DNA of 64,000 bases from Cyanobacterium sp. HL-69 (GTDB taxonomy: Bacteria; Cyanobacteriota; Cyanobacteriia; Cyanobacteriales; Cyanobacteriaceae): positions 2,480,001-2,544,000 of the forward strand of contig CP024912.1 of NCBI GenBank assembly GCA_002813895.1, read 5' to 3'. Both the position numbers and the translations under genes were made by a program. Numbering within the stretch: the stretch's first letter is position 1; each line of letters starts with the position of its first letter. Of this stretch, positions 44,307 to 54,161 are shown in pieces. The notes under the pieces were generated by a model that had not been told where the DNA came from, did no database searches, and worked only from the letters and a program-made list of their open reading frames with translations.

Positions 44307-46064
44307 GTGTCATCAGCCTATCCCAACACCAGTAAATATTTGGAACCCTCCTCCGAGATTCCTAAAGTCATCCCCGCCCGTAAACCAGAACCGGGGAAAA
44401 AAGTCTATCGTTGGAATAGCGAAAATTATTCCCCCCTCCGTCGCCGTATAGATATTTGGACATTTGTTCTTTTACTACTTTTCAAACTATGGCGTAACGG
44501 CAAAAAATGGAGTTATTCCGATGGCTTTACCGAAGAAAAATTAGTCGCCCGTCGTCGCATTCAGGCAGGATGGATTAGGGAAAATCTTCTCGAACTAGGG
44601 CCCACCTTTATCAAAGTAGGGCAGTTGTTTTCTACCCGAGCGGATTTATTTCCCGAAGAATACGTCGAAGAATTGTCCAAACTACAAGACAGAGTACCCG
44701 CTTTTAGTTATGAGCAGGTATGCGCCATCATCCAAAAAGATTTTAATAAACCCCTAAATCAACTATTCCTCAACTTTGACCCTACCCCCCTAGCCGCCGC
44801 TAGTTTAGGGCAAGTTCATAAAGCCCAATTAATCACGGGGGAAGAAGTGGTGGTAAAAATTCAGCGCCCCGGACTACCCAAATTATTTGATATTGATTTA
44901 GGTATCCTTAAACAAATTGCCCGTTACTTTCAAAATCATCCCCGTTGGGGCAAAAATCGGGATTGGATGGGAATTTATGAAGAATGTTGTCGTATTCTCT
45001 GGCAAGAAACCGATTATTTATTGGAAGGCACCAGCGCTGACACTTTTCGTCGTAATTTTCGGGATGAAAGCTGGGTCAAAGTACCAAGGGTATTTTGGCG
45101 TTATAGCTCTCCTAGGGTGTTAACTTTGGAATATATGCCGGGGATCAAAATTAGCCATTACGATGCCCTAGAGGCGGCAGGATTAGACCGTAAGGAGTTG
45201 GCAAAGTTGGGAGCAAGGGCTTATTTAATTCAACTTTTAAATGATGGTTTTTTCCATGCAGATCCCCATCCAGGTAACTTGGCGGTAGATGTTGATGGTT
45301 CTTTAATCTTTTATGATTTTGGTATGATGGGGCAATTACAGCCCAACATCAAAGAGAAGTTATTGGAAATGCTTTTTGGTGTCACCGAGAAAAATGCGGA
45401 GCGAGTAGTGGATTCTTTGGTGGAATTAGGGGCTTTGGCTCCCATGGATGATCCAGGCCCTATTCGGCGTTCTGTACAGTTTTTGCTTGATAACTTTATG
45501 GATAAGCCTTTTGAGGAACAGTCTATCGGGCAGATTAGTGAAGATCTTTATGAGATTGCCTATGATCAACCGTTTCGTTTTCCTGCTACTTTTACCTTTG
45601 TGATGAGGGCTTTTTCTACCCTAGAAGGGGTTGGTAAGGGTTTAGATCCAGATTTTAATTTTATGGAAGTTGCACAACCTTTTGCCCTAAATGTTATGAG
45701 TCAATTTAATGCGGATAATGGTAAATCTATTTTAGATGAGTTTAGCCGTCAGGCGATGCAGGTAGGTAACACTGCCTTTGGTTTACCCGCTCGTTTGGAT
45801 GATACCATTGATAAACTAGATCGGGGTGATATTCGCTTGAGGGTACGTTCCCTTGAGGCAGAACGGCTATTGCGCCGTATCAGTAGTACCCAGATGGCGA
45901 CTAATTACACTTTAATTATTAGTACCCTAGTTTTGTCGGCGACTATTTTAGTGGTTAATAGTTTGTGGCAAGTGGCGATCGCCCTTGGAGTGGTGGCCGT
46001 TTTACCCACGGTGGCTCTATTCAAATTATTAAAACAAATTAAGAAATTAGACCGCAAATTCTAG
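44307..46064 (+). CDS. ABC1/UbiB-family atypical kinase
   Basis: A 585-residue protein of the ABC1 (UbiB/AarF/ADCK) family, whose members act on isoprenoid-quinone and lipid metabolism in cyanobacteria and plastids. It shows the KxGQ motif in GPTFIKVGQLFSTRADL near residue 95, the alanine-rich loop LAAASLGQVHKAQ, the lysine of VVVKIQRPG, HADPHPGNLAV and IFYDFGMMGQ. Two C-terminal membrane helices (YTLIISTLVLSATILVV and the following) anchor it. The start is GTG. It matches typical cyanobacterial AarF-like proteins. Confidence 0.9.
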   Translation: MSSAYPNTSKYLEPSSEIPKVIPARKPEPGKKVYRWNSENYSPLRRRIDIWTFVLLLLFKLWRNGKKWSYSDGFTEEKLVARRRIQAGWIRENLLELGPTFIKVGQLFSTRADLFPEEYVEELSKLQDRVPAFSYEQVCAIIQKDFNKPLNQLFLNFDPTPLAAASLGQVHKAQLITGEEVVVKIQRPGLPKLFDIDLGILKQIARYFQNHPRWGKNRDWMGIYEECCRILWQETDYLLEGTSADTFRRNFRDESWVKVPRVFWRYSSPRVLTLEYMPGIKISHYDALEAAGLDRKELAKLGARAYLIQLLNDGFFHADPHPGNLAVDVDGSLIFYDFGMMGQLQPNIKEKLLEMLFGVTEKNAERVVDSLVELGALAPMDDPGPIRRSVQFLLDNFMDKPFEEQSIGQISEDLYEIAYDQPFRFPATFTFVMRAFSTLEGVGKGLDPDFNFMEVAQPFALNVMSQFNADNGKSILDEFSRQAMQVGNTAFGLPARLDDTIDKLDRGDIRLRVRSLEAERLLRRISSTQMATNYTLIISTLVLSATILVVNSLWQVAIALGVVAVLPTVALFKLLKQIKKLDRKF

Positions 46065-46239
46065 GGTGTAATACGGTTAAAATAACTGATCAGATTATGG
46101 TAAAATTTAATATACTTAAATAATAAAGTCTGTTTTAAATAATCTGATAAATTTAAGAGATAATGAGACGGTGGGGTATCCGTCCTCTAAATTTTTTAAG
46201 GCAATTAATGTTTAATCCCAATCAAGGTAAATTAGTCAT

Positions 46240-47049
46240 ATGAAATGTGCATTCGCTGGCTTGAGTGATCCAGGACTGGTAAGGTCGTATAATCAAGATA
46301 ATTTTTATACTGATACATCTGGAAGATTTTTTATCCTCGCTGATGGTATGGGTGGTCATGCCGGTGGAGAACAAGCCAGTAAAATTGCGGTGGAGGTTAT
46401 TAAGGACTATCTGGAAGAAAATTGGGAAGCTCCCATGGATTCCTACGACCTTCTCGAAAAGGCTGTTTTACAAGCAAATGAGGGTATTCTTGAGGATCAA
46501 GATAATCATCCTGAACGGGGCGATATGGGTACTACCGTAGTGGTTTTAATCTTCCGTAATGGAGAAACTTGGCGAGCGCACATTGGCGATTCTCGTCTTT
46601 ATCAGCTTCAGGATGAGATGTTAATTCAAGTCACCTCAGATCATACTTGGATTGGTCAAGCCATTAGGGCTGGGGAAATTACCCTTGAGGATGCGAAACA
46701 TCACCCTTGGCGCCATGTGTTATCTCAATGTTTGGGACGTAGAGATTTGTATGAAGGTATTGACATCCACAAGATTGATACTATGGATAAGGGCGATCGC
46801 TTCTTGCTCTGTAGTGATGGTTTAACCGAAGAAGTTACCGATCCCATTATTTCTAAACTTTTGGGAGATGGAGATGATTTAGATAAAGTTGCCGATAGCC
46901 TCGTTACCGAAGCGAAAAATAATGGTGGTTCTGATAACGTTACCGTGGTTTTAATCAAAGTTGACGATTTAGAAGACGTTACGACTGAAGCAAAAGATCA
47001 TGATGATAATATCCTAAAGGTTTCAGAAACAAAAGATGAAGGAGAATAG
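46240..47049 (+). CDS. PP2C-family protein phosphatase
   Basis: A 269-residue Mn/Mg-dependent Ser/Thr phosphatase. Metal-binding aspartates sit in SYNQDNF near residue 20, ILADGMGGHAGGE near residue 36, LLCSDGLTEEV near residue 190 and NGGSDNVTVVLI near residue 227. It may oppose the kinases encoded at 19.5-21.7 kb or act on a partner-switching antagonist, but the window does not show that. The C-terminal 25 residues are an acidic tail outside the catalytic fold. Confidence 0.92.
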   Translation: MKCAFAGLSDPGLVRSYNQDNFYTDTSGRFFILADGMGGHAGGEQASKIAVEVIKDYLEENWEAPMDSYDLLEKAVLQANEGILEDQDNHPERGDMGTTVVVLIFRNGETWRAHIGDSRLYQLQDEMLIQVTSDHTWIGQAIRAGEITLEDAKHHPWRHVLSQCLGRRDLYEGIDIHKIDTMDKGDRFLLCSDGLTEEVTDPIISKLLGDGDDLDKVADSLVTEAKNNGGSDNVTVVLIKVDDLEDVTTEAKDHDDNILKVSETKDEGE

Positions 47050-47129
47050 GTAATTGGTAGCAAGTGTTAATTAACCCCCATCGTCTAAATTTTCCAGAAA
47101 GTTAATTATCCATTCTCAATTATTATTCT

Positions 47130-47666
47130 ATGATTAATCAAATTATTGAAATCCTCTCCGCCGATGAAATACGCCGTACCCTAAATCGATTAGCTTCCCA
47201 AGTAGTTGAAGAAGCCCCAGATTTATCTTTGGTGGTGCTGTTGGGTATCTATACAAGAGGGGTACCCCTCGCCCAACAATTGGCAACCCAAATTAAACAC
47301 ATTGAACAACAAGAAGTAACGGTAGGGGCGATCGATATTACCTTTTATCGGGATGATTTAGACAAAATTCAGATGAGAACCCCCGAAAGAACCGAAATTC
47401 CCGTGGATTTGACAGGAAAAACCATTATTTTGGTGGATGATGTCATTTACAGTGGACGCACCATTCGAGCAGCCCTTAATGCTGTGGCAGAGTATGGCAG
47501 ACCAGAAATTGTTAAACTTTTGGCACTGGTAGATAGAGGACATCGTCAATTACCCATTCACCCCGACTTTGTGGGTAAAGTGTTGCCCACGGCCAAGGAT
47601 GAAAAAGTGAAGGTCTATTTGGAGTCCGTGGATGGTAGAAATGCTGTAGAGTTAAGGAAGTTTTGA
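47130..47666 (+). CDS. pyrR: PyrR, uracil phosphoribosyltransferase/regulator
   Basis: A 178-residue PyrR protein. The PRPP-binding loop is [18 protein letters not shown] near residue 95, and [12 protein letters not shown] lies near residue 42. In Bacillus it binds pyr mRNA; in cyanobacteria the regulatory role is less certain. It overlaps the recJ start in an ATGA arrangement, implying translational coupling. Confidence 0.92.
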   Translation: MINQIIEILSADEIRRTLNRLASQVVEEAPDLSLVVLLGIYTRGVPLAQQLATQIKHIEQQEVTVGAIDITFYRDDLDKIQMRTPERTEIPVDLTGKTIILVDDVIYSGRTIRAALNAVAEYGRPEIVKLLALVDRGHRQLPIHPDFVGKVLPTAKDEKVKVYLESVDGRNAVELRKF

Positions 47667-49387
47667 TGACATCAAATTTACCAGAACAACGGTGGCGGTT
47701 TGGTCAGCCTAATCCTCAATTGGTGGAGCTATTTTCCCAATCTTTGGGATTGTCTCGAATTATGGCTGAGGTGATTATCAATCGTGGTTTGCACTGTACC
47801 GAGGATGCGGAAATTTATATCAACCCTGAAGCCCAGACTCTGCCCTCTCCCGTCACGGAATTTCCCGATTTAGCAAAGTGTCTGGATCTGTTGACAGAGA
47901 CGATCGCCCATGGCTCTAAAATAGCTATTTGCGGAGATTATGATGCCGATGGGATGACTAGCACCGCCCTACTGATTCGAGCCTTGAGACACCTAGGAGC
48001 AAAGGTTGATTACGCCATTCCTAGTCGAATGCAAGATGGTTATGGCATTAACAATCGCATTGTCAAGGAATTTAAAGAGGAGGGAGTAAGTTTAATTTTG
48101 ACTGTGGATAACGGCATTTCAGCCTATGAACCCATCGCCCTAGCCAAAGAATTAGGCTTAAAAGTAATCATAACCGATCACCATGATTTACCCTCCAAGT
48201 TACCCCCCGCCGATGGTATCCTTAACCCCAAATTATTACCTCCTAGCTCCCCCTATAAAGGCTTAGCTGGGGTAGGGGTTGCCTATGTGTTAGGGGTAAC
48301 CCTTGCTCAAAAACAAGGGCAATTAGAGGGCTTAACAAGGCAATTGCTAGAACTTTATACCCTCGGTACCATTGCCGATTTAGCACCTCTGACGGGGGTT
48401 AACCGTCGTTGGCTCAAACGGGGTTTAAAATTGTTGGCAGACCCCCAAATTTTGGGCATTCAAGCCTTAATTAAAGTGGGAGGGGTGGATAAAAAGAAAA
48501 AAACCCTCAGTTCCGATGATATAGGCTTTAAACTTGGCCCAAGAATCAACGCTATTGGACGTATTAGTGACCCTCAAATTGTCATTGAACTTCTTACCAC
48601 CGAAGACGAGTCCATCGCCCTCCAGAGGGCTTCTGAGTGCCACAGCGTTAATCAAAAAAGGCAGGAGTTGTGTAATCAAATTACGAAGGATGCCATTGCT
48701 TTCATTGAGGAGGGGAAAATTGATTATAAGGGCGATCGCTTTTTACTATTATTAGGAGAACACTGGCACCATGGGGTAATTGGTATTGTTGCTTCTCGTT
48801 TAGTAGAGCGTTATGGAGTCCCTGTATTTATTGCCACCTATGAAGACGAAGAAAAAAAACATATTCGAGGTTCCGCAAGGGGTACTGAGGAATATAATAT
48901 CTTTAAAGCACTTCAATATTGTGATAATTTATTATTAAAATATGGAGGTCATAAAGCCGCAGGAGGCTTTGGTTTTGAGACAAAAAATCTCGATTTAATC
49001 AAAGATAGATTAAGAGAATTTAGCCATCAGTTACTATCTCTAGAACATCTTAAACCTTTACTTAAAGTTGATAGTCAGATTAGTTTTTATGATGCTGATT
49101 TTGATCTAATAAAAGAAATAGAAAGTCTTTATCCTTGGGGTATAGAAAATGATCCACCTATCTTTTGGACTCCTGATATAACGGTCATTTCGCAGAAGTT
49201 AACTAAAACAGGGGAACATTTACAATTAACCCTTCAGGATGAGTCAGGGGCAAAATTAAAATGTATTGCGTGGCAAAAAAGTCATTATTATCCCTTACCT
49301 CCTAATATTGATGTTGCTTATAAATTATCTATCAATGAGTGGCGAGGAGAAAAAACTGTGCAATTAGATATTCAGGGTATTAAGTAG
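47666..49387 (+). CDS. recJ: Single-stranded-DNA exonuclease RecJ
   Basis: A 573-residue 5'-3' ssDNA exonuclease of the DHH family. Motif I is ICGDYDADGMTSTALL near residue 94, motif III is the DHH in VIITDHHDLPSKLPPAD, and the DHHA1 motif is YGGHKAAGGFGFE near residue 430. A C-terminal OB fold follows. The ATG at 47666 overlaps the pyrR stop; a TTG one codon upstream is less likely. Confidence 0.94.
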   Translation: MTSNLPEQRWRFGQPNPQLVELFSQSLGLSRIMAEVIINRGLHCTEDAEIYINPEAQTLPSPVTEFPDLAKCLDLLTETIAHGSKIAICGDYDADGMTSTALLIRALRHLGAKVDYAIPSRMQDGYGINNRIVKEFKEEGVSLILTVDNGISAYEPIALAKELGLKVIITDHHDLPSKLPPADGILNPKLLPPSSPYKGLAGVGVAYVLGVTLAQKQGQLEGLTRQLLELYTLGTIADLAPLTGVNRRWLKRGLKLLADPQILGIQALIKVGGVDKKKKTLSSDDIGFKLGPRINAIGRISDPQIVIELLTTEDESIALQRASECHSVNQKRQELCNQITKDAIAFIEEGKIDYKGDRFLLLLGEHWHHGVIGIVASRLVERYGVPVFIATYEDEEKKHIRGSARGTEEYNIFKALQYCDNLLLKYGGHKAAGGFGFETKNLDLIKDRLREFSHQLLSLEHLKPLLKVDSQISFYDADFDLIKEIESLYPWGIENDPPIFWTPDITVISQKLTKTGEHLQLTLQDESGAKLKCIAWQKSHYYPLPPNIDVAYKLSINEWRGEKTVQLDIQGIK

Positions 49388-49612
49388 GGTTTGAAGAAAA
49401 ACGAGAGAATGGATAATTGATAATGGTAATTGTCAAGTATTTTTTGGTACTTATATTATGATCAAACCTTTGATAAATAATACTTTTGATTCTTAATTAA
49501 AGAGTAATCAACAACAACCTAAAGCTCAAAGTTTAAGACCTATGGATGTTTACTTTTGTTGAAGAATTTAGTATGATTATATTCTTTGTGAGTATTTTAA
49601 GAAAAAATTAAA

Positions 49613-50233
49613 ATGTCAAAGGGATTATTTATTGTTTTTGAAGGAGTTGATGGTGCAGGGAGTTCAACTCAAGCTCAAATGTTACGGGATTATTTTACTC
49701 ACATAGGGCAACAATCTATTGTTAGTCCAGAGCCTTCTGCTGGCCCCATTGGAAAGTTATTAAGAACTTTTTTAGCAGGGAAAAATGATTTTAATAGTGA
49801 GGATTTATACGATCAACAAATGGCTTATTTGTTTGCGGCCGATCGCCATTACCATTTATATAATAATGTGGATGGAGTTTATAGTTTAACCAAAGAAAAT
49901 ATCCATGTAATTAGTACCAGATATTATTTTTCTTCCCTTGCTTATAATGGAAAAACAGAAAAAGATTATGATTTTGTAAGTATTTTAAATCAAAAATTTC
50001 CTCCCCCAGATTTAGTTATTTATCTTGATCTTCCCGTAAATATAGCATTAGAAAGAATGTGCGATCGCCCTTCAAAAGAAATATATGAAACCCAAGAAAA
50101 ATTAACTAAAGTTAGGGAAAGATTTACAGAAATATTTGCTAATTATTCCCATAAAATATTGAAAATTGACGCCAGAGAAAGCAAAAAAAAAATCCATCAA
50201 ACAATAGTTAATGATATTGAAAAATGGAACTAA
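49613..50233 (+). CDS. Divergent thymidylate-kinase-like protein
   Basis: A 206-residue P-loop protein of the thymidylate kinase family. It opens FIVFEGVDGAGSSTQAQML, has DRHYHLYNN and STRYYFSSLAYNGK in the middle (the usual DRY reads TRY), and has a lid-like segment at CDRPSKEIYETQEKLTKVRERF. The P-loop has S where bacterial Tmk has the ATP-binding lysine (GSGKTT). It may phosphorylate another nucleotide or be a secondary Tmk. The next gene overlaps its end by 10 bases. Confidence 0.7.
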   Translation: MSKGLFIVFEGVDGAGSSTQAQMLRDYFTHIGQQSIVSPEPSAGPIGKLLRTFLAGKNDFNSEDLYDQQMAYLFAADRHYHLYNNVDGVYSLTKENIHVISTRYYFSSLAYNGKTEKDYDFVSILNQKFPPPDLVIYLDLPVNIALERMCDRPSKEIYETQEKLTKVRERFTEIFANYSHKILKIDARESKKKIHQTIVNDIEKWN

Positions 50234-50571
50234 TAGAATTTATCGAAGCAGGATTATATATTTTTGCTAATCTTTTTAAATTAGTGCTAGAGGCGATCGC
50301 CCTTTTGTGTATATTATGGGGATTAATTAAAACCCTACAACTGTCCCTTAATTACAAATCCCATCACCGCCAAAACCGATTTACAAAAGTTCGATTAGAA
50401 TTTGGTATGTGGTTAGTCCTTGCCCTAGAATTTCAATTGGGGGCGGATATAGTTGCCACCACCCTAAGCTCAGATTTTACCTCCCTTGGTAAACTGGTTA
50501 TAATTGCTATCGTTCGTACCGTATTAAACTATTTTCTGACCAAAGAATTAGAAGGAAAATTACACGAGTGA
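50224..50571 (+). CDS. DUF1622 family membrane protein
   Basis: A 115-residue protein with three or four membrane helices, starting MELIEFIEAGLYIFANLFKL and ending NYFLTKELEGKLHE, with the family segment FGMWLVLALEFQLGADIV in the middle. DUF1622 proteins have no known function. It overlaps the tmk-like gene by 10 bases in another frame, so the pair is probably co-translated. Confidence 0.8.
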   Translation: MELIEFIEAGLYIFANLFKLVLEAIALLCILWGLIKTLQLSLNYKSHHRQNRFTKVRLEFGMWLVLALEFQLGADIVATTLSSDFTSLGKLVIIAIVRTVLNYFLTKELEGKLHE

Positions 50572-50645
50572 AATGCAGTAATTTATCTAAAACTAACTTT
50601 CTTCCTAGTACCTAATTAACTTGAGTTTGAATTAATTTACTGTGT

Positions 50646-50870
50646 TTAGTTAGGGCGATCGCAACTCCAAGCCCACCAAACCTGCTCACACTCACAAGTA
50701 TAAAATTCTTGCCATTTGCGTTCATAGTTTTCCATCATCACAGGGGCATAACGATTAAGCCATACTTTAGTAGCTTGTCGAGAGGATGCACCACAACGGG
50801 GGCAACAAAAACTGAGGGCATGGGTGGCTTTATAAGTCCACTCTGGGGCGCTACGGGCAAAGGCTTCCAT
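50646..50870 (-). CDS. Small zinc-ribbon protein
   Basis: A 74-residue protein starting MEAFARSAPEWTYKATHALS. The cysteines are in FCCPRCGASS and TCECEQVWWAWSC, a pattern that could bind one zinc. The ATG at 50870 is chosen because the longer upstream frame is basic and repeat-like and crosses a terminator-like palindrome. I have seen similar small proteins only in cyanobacteria; the function is unknown. Confidence 0.65.
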   Translation of the reverse strand: MEAFARSAPEWTYKATHALSFCCPRCGASSRQATKVWLNRYAPVMMENYERKWQEFYTCECEQVWWAWSCDRPN

Positions 50871-50909
50871 ATTTATAAAATTTTTCCGTTTCTTCGATTT
50901 TATCCCCTT

Positions 50910-50940
50910 GATCCCCCAAAATGGGGGATTTTTATAACGA
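50910..50940. terminator. CCCCCAAAATGGGGG palindrome
   Basis: ATCCCCC/TGGGGGAT with an AAAA centre, then TTTTTATAA on the plus strand. It lies between two minus-strand genes, so it fits plus-strand termination of the tmk-DUF1622 unit or is simply a dispersed palindrome like the one after hisS. Confidence 0.5.
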
Positions 50941-50969
50941 GTATTTATCCAAATTTGATGCAATAATTA

Positions 50970-53900
50970 TTACATTACAGGAAGACGGTTAATAACATTA
51001 TCAATCTCACTCTGAGTGGCTATAGTGTTACCCACAGAAGATAAAAACTCAGAAGCAATCACTTCTGCTTCTTCTCCAACATATCTTGAACTCATACCAA
51101 GAGATTGTAGACGCTCTAGGAATAATTCTGCACTAACAACCTTATTACTCAAAATACTAACATCAGAACCAATGGCACCCAAAGAAATCTCCAGAGCAAG
51201 GTTAGCAAGAGTAACATCCCCTATTTCTAAGGCATTATTCCAGTAATTTAATCCTTCTTCTTCAGCCGGGCGGTTAAAGGCGTTACTGTAAACTAGGTTA
51301 ATAGCAAATAGACTATCATTTTGACCAAATAATCTGACGATTTCTGAAGAAGCAGCAAAATCATTGATAATATTTTGATAACCAATTCTCTGCTCCTCAG
51401 GGAAATTAGCTAGAGTATCACCATTAAAAGGGGAATAACTAATGTTATTTTCAGTAATGGCATTTTTCCAGAATCCTAACCCTGTAGGATCTCCAGGTCT
51501 TCCTGTTAAGGGAATATAGAGGATTTGCACATTATTTTCACTAAACGTTAAAACTCTTTCAATAAGAGAATTTCTTGGGGGAGTCGAGGTGTCAGGAGTC
51601 TGTACAGGAGGGATAATTGGGGGAGTAAAACCACTTCCACCTCCGCTACTGCCAGTATCTGGAACAGAGCTACTCAAATTCAAGCCAACAATAACAGGGT
51701 CATGATCTGAAGAACGAAAAGGGCTATCGTCATAAAGACTAATAACTTGATTTTCAGATTTAAAATTAGTATTGTAGTCTAAAGCATTGGGTTCGTCGGC
51801 GTTGATATGCCATTTTGTGGCTCCTGTAACTTGGTTACGTATACTACCCGTAGCTAAAGCATAGTCTAGGGTACCCCATTGACCGTCAAAAACAAAGGAA
51901 TAACTGCTTTGAGGAACTAAATTTTGATAACCTGCATTCTCTAGGGTTGTGATAGGATCCTCTTGGGCATAAGCATTTAAATCCCCTAAAATAACCACAT
52001 CACTGTCATTAATTCCTGTAGGATTAGTAGCCAACCAATTGGCTAAATCTTGAGATGCTTGGGTGCGAGTATCATTCCAAAATCCTTGTCCATCCCCTTG
52101 ATCAAAGTTAGGATCATTTTCATCACTCAATCCTGATGAACCTTTAGATTTAAAGTGATTGTTAACGGCTGTAAACTGTTCTCCGGTGGCTAATTCTTCA
52201 AACGTTACCGCCAAAGGTACACGATGACGGGCGACATTAACAGGGTCAAATGCCCCTGTTTCTAAAATTGCGACACTACTTTCATCAGCTACTTTTACCG
52301 AATTAGTTTTGTAAATAAAGCCCACTGCGATCGCATCAAGTCCCAAAGTAGGAGTACCAGGATCGACAAAAGCATAAGTACCCTCTCCCTCCACAGCGTT
52401 TAAACCATCAATGAGATCTTGAATGGCACTATCATTCCCGTAACCGTCATTTTCAATCTCCACAAGACCAACCACATCAGCATCTAAACCGACAATAGCT
52501 GAAATGATTTTATCTCTCTGACGTTCAAACTCTTCAGGATTATCAGCCCCCCTTTGCTCAGAACCAGAAAAATCCCCTGCACCATCACCATTAAAATAAT
52601 TGAGAACATTAAAACTAGCAACCTTTAACCGTCCACCAACATCAGGAACTTCCGTGGGACGAGAATTGGTAGCTTGAAAATCAATGGGGGCAGTAGGTTG
52701 AATCCGATAATTACCAATATTAGATGCACCAAAACGATCATCAAGAATACCAGTCAAACCCATCACCGTATCACCACCACGGAGAGTATTCGTAGGACTC
52801 AATGGCATTTCCTCTCTACCATTGATAATGGGATCTGGATTTTGAACCGTTAAACCATCATCAACCACAATGCGACGCTTCGCTAACTCTTCTTGATAGG
52901 CACTGAAACCATCCACACTAGGAGCATTAAATTGAGTAAACTGGTCTAAACGTCCATCAGTATCAGGTTGATTAGTGTCACCATCAGAGGATAAAACCAC
53001 TTGACCAAAGCGACCTAATTGAAAATGTTCCGTTACGCTTAAAGTATTCGGAATTGTGATCAACATTCCCTCAAAAGCCTCTAAATCATTAGGATTATTG
53101 AGAGGAAATGAAACTTCTACAGGGGTGGGTAAAGCATTATTTTCACTAACCACAGTGACATCGCTAACACTGCGTAATTGAGTTAAACTACTGCTACCAG
53201 AAGTAAACTCAGCCACAGTACCAGTTACCCGAACTAAATCACCGACATTAACGTCAACCCCAAAGTTATCATCAAAGATGAATAAACCTTCCGAGGTCAA
53301 AGAGTTATCGTCAATGTCACTATCTTCCTCTTGAACATAAAAACCCCGTAGATTACTACCAGTATTATCATCAAAAGATTGAAAATCACCAACAACGATC
53401 GCCTCTATGGTTACAATTTCATCCACAAGGGGGGATGCCATACCTTCTCCCTGAATGGTATGAATTTTAGTAATTTCTGGCTCTGGGGGAATTTCTGGTT
53501 CTGTATCTTCATCTTCCCCCGGCTCATCTACAATTACTTCGCCATCTAACAGGGTTAAAGAAAAATCGTCAATACCTAAACCATCATCCGCCCCAGAGGC
53601 ATTAAAATCAGTCCAGCGAATCCAAAACGTTTCTCCGTCTTCAATTTCTAGCTCTGAAATGGTATTAGCAATTTCTACAGCATTTTCATTACCATTCTTT
53701 GCCCCCACATCTCCCGTAGTGATAGGAGGGGTAAAATCTAAAGAATCCACATCAACCCATGTACCTGAATTAAGGGAAGTTGCATCCAAACTATATTGAA
53801 AGTCTAAACGGTCTGGAGTGGTTCGGTCAGAGGTTCCTAGTCGCCATTGTTCGCCCTGATAGCTAATGTCTAATCCTGTAACGGTAGAACCAGAATTATT

Positions 53901-54161
53901 GGTAAAACCTGCTCCAATCATTGAATTTAATGAGCCAGATAATAAAGTACCAAAAGCTCTGTCCGTAGAATCTGTTGAGCCGTAACTGTAGGTATTTCCA
54001 GAGTTACTACTGCCATCGCTAATACCATAGGTTTCGTTCGCATTATTACCAGTTTCTAAAAAAAACCACCCTAGGGGCAAAACATTACTAGGCTCACCAC
54101 TGTTGGCAAGAGTATCAAAATTCTGGTCATAGTTCAAACCAGTTAAGTTAATTGTTGACAT
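50970..54161 (-). CDS. ExeM/NucH-family extracellular nuclease with DUF4214 tail
   Basis: A 1063-residue multi-domain protein. Residues 1-207 are a beta-rich domain (EQWRLGTSDRTTPDRLDFQY); 232-500 include an OB-fold-like DNA-binding region. About 510-860 is an endonuclease/exonuclease/phosphatase domain with KVASFNVLNYF, GLVEIENDGYGND, NNHFKSKGSSG, VILGDLNAYAQEDP and SSDHDPVIVGL. Residues 930-1045 match DUF4214 (NAFNRPAEEEGLNYWNN). No classical signal peptide is seen, so export would be by a type I-like route, as inferred for other DUF4214 proteins. It probably degrades extracellular DNA for phosphate or nutrients. Confidence 0.88.
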   Translation of the reverse strand: MSTINLTGLNYDQNFDTLANSGEPSNVLPLGWFFLETGNNANETYGISDGSSNSGNTYSYGSTDSTDRAFGTLLSGSLNSMIGAGFTNNSGSTVTGLDISYQGEQWRLGTSDRTTPDRLDFQYSLDATSLNSGTWVDVDSLDFTPPITTGDVGAKNGNENAVEIANTISELEIEDGETFWIRWTDFNASGADDGLGIDDFSLTLLDGEVIVDEPGEDEDTEPEIPPEPEITKIHTIQGEGMASPLVDEIVTIEAIVVGDFQSFDDNTGSNLRGFYVQEEDSDIDDNSLTSEGLFIFDDNFGVDVNVGDLVRVTGTVAEFTSGSSSLTQLRSVSDVTVVSENNALPTPVEVSFPLNNPNDLEAFEGMLITIPNTLSVTEHFQLGRFGQVVLSSDGDTNQPDTDGRLDQFTQFNAPSVDGFSAYQEELAKRRIVVDDGLTVQNPDPIINGREEMPLSPTNTLRGGDTVMGLTGILDDRFGASNIGNYRIQPTAPIDFQATNSRPTEVPDVGGRLKVASFNVLNYFNGDGAGDFSGSEQRGADNPEEFERQRDKIISAIVGLDADVVGLVEIENDGYGNDSAIQDLIDGLNAVEGEGTYAFVDPGTPTLGLDAIAVGFIYKTNSVKVADESSVAILETGAFDPVNVARHRVPLAVTFEELATGEQFTAVNNHFKSKGSSGLSDENDPNFDQGDGQGFWNDTRTQASQDLANWLATNPTGINDSDVVILGDLNAYAQEDPITTLENAGYQNLVPQSSYSFVFDGQWGTLDYALATGSIRNQVTGATKWHINADEPNALDYNTNFKSENQVISLYDDSPFRSSDHDPVIVGLNLSSSVPDTGSSGGGSGFTPPIIPPVQTPDTSTPPRNSLIERVLTFSENNVQILYIPLTGRPGDPTGLGFWKNAITENNISYSPFNGDTLANFPEEQRIGYQNIINDFAASSEIVRLFGQNDSLFAINLVYSNAFNRPAEEEGLNYWNNALEIGDVTLANLALEISLGAIGSDVSILSNKVVSAELFLERLQSLGMSSRYVGEEAEVIASEFLSSVGNTIATQSEIDNVINRLPVM

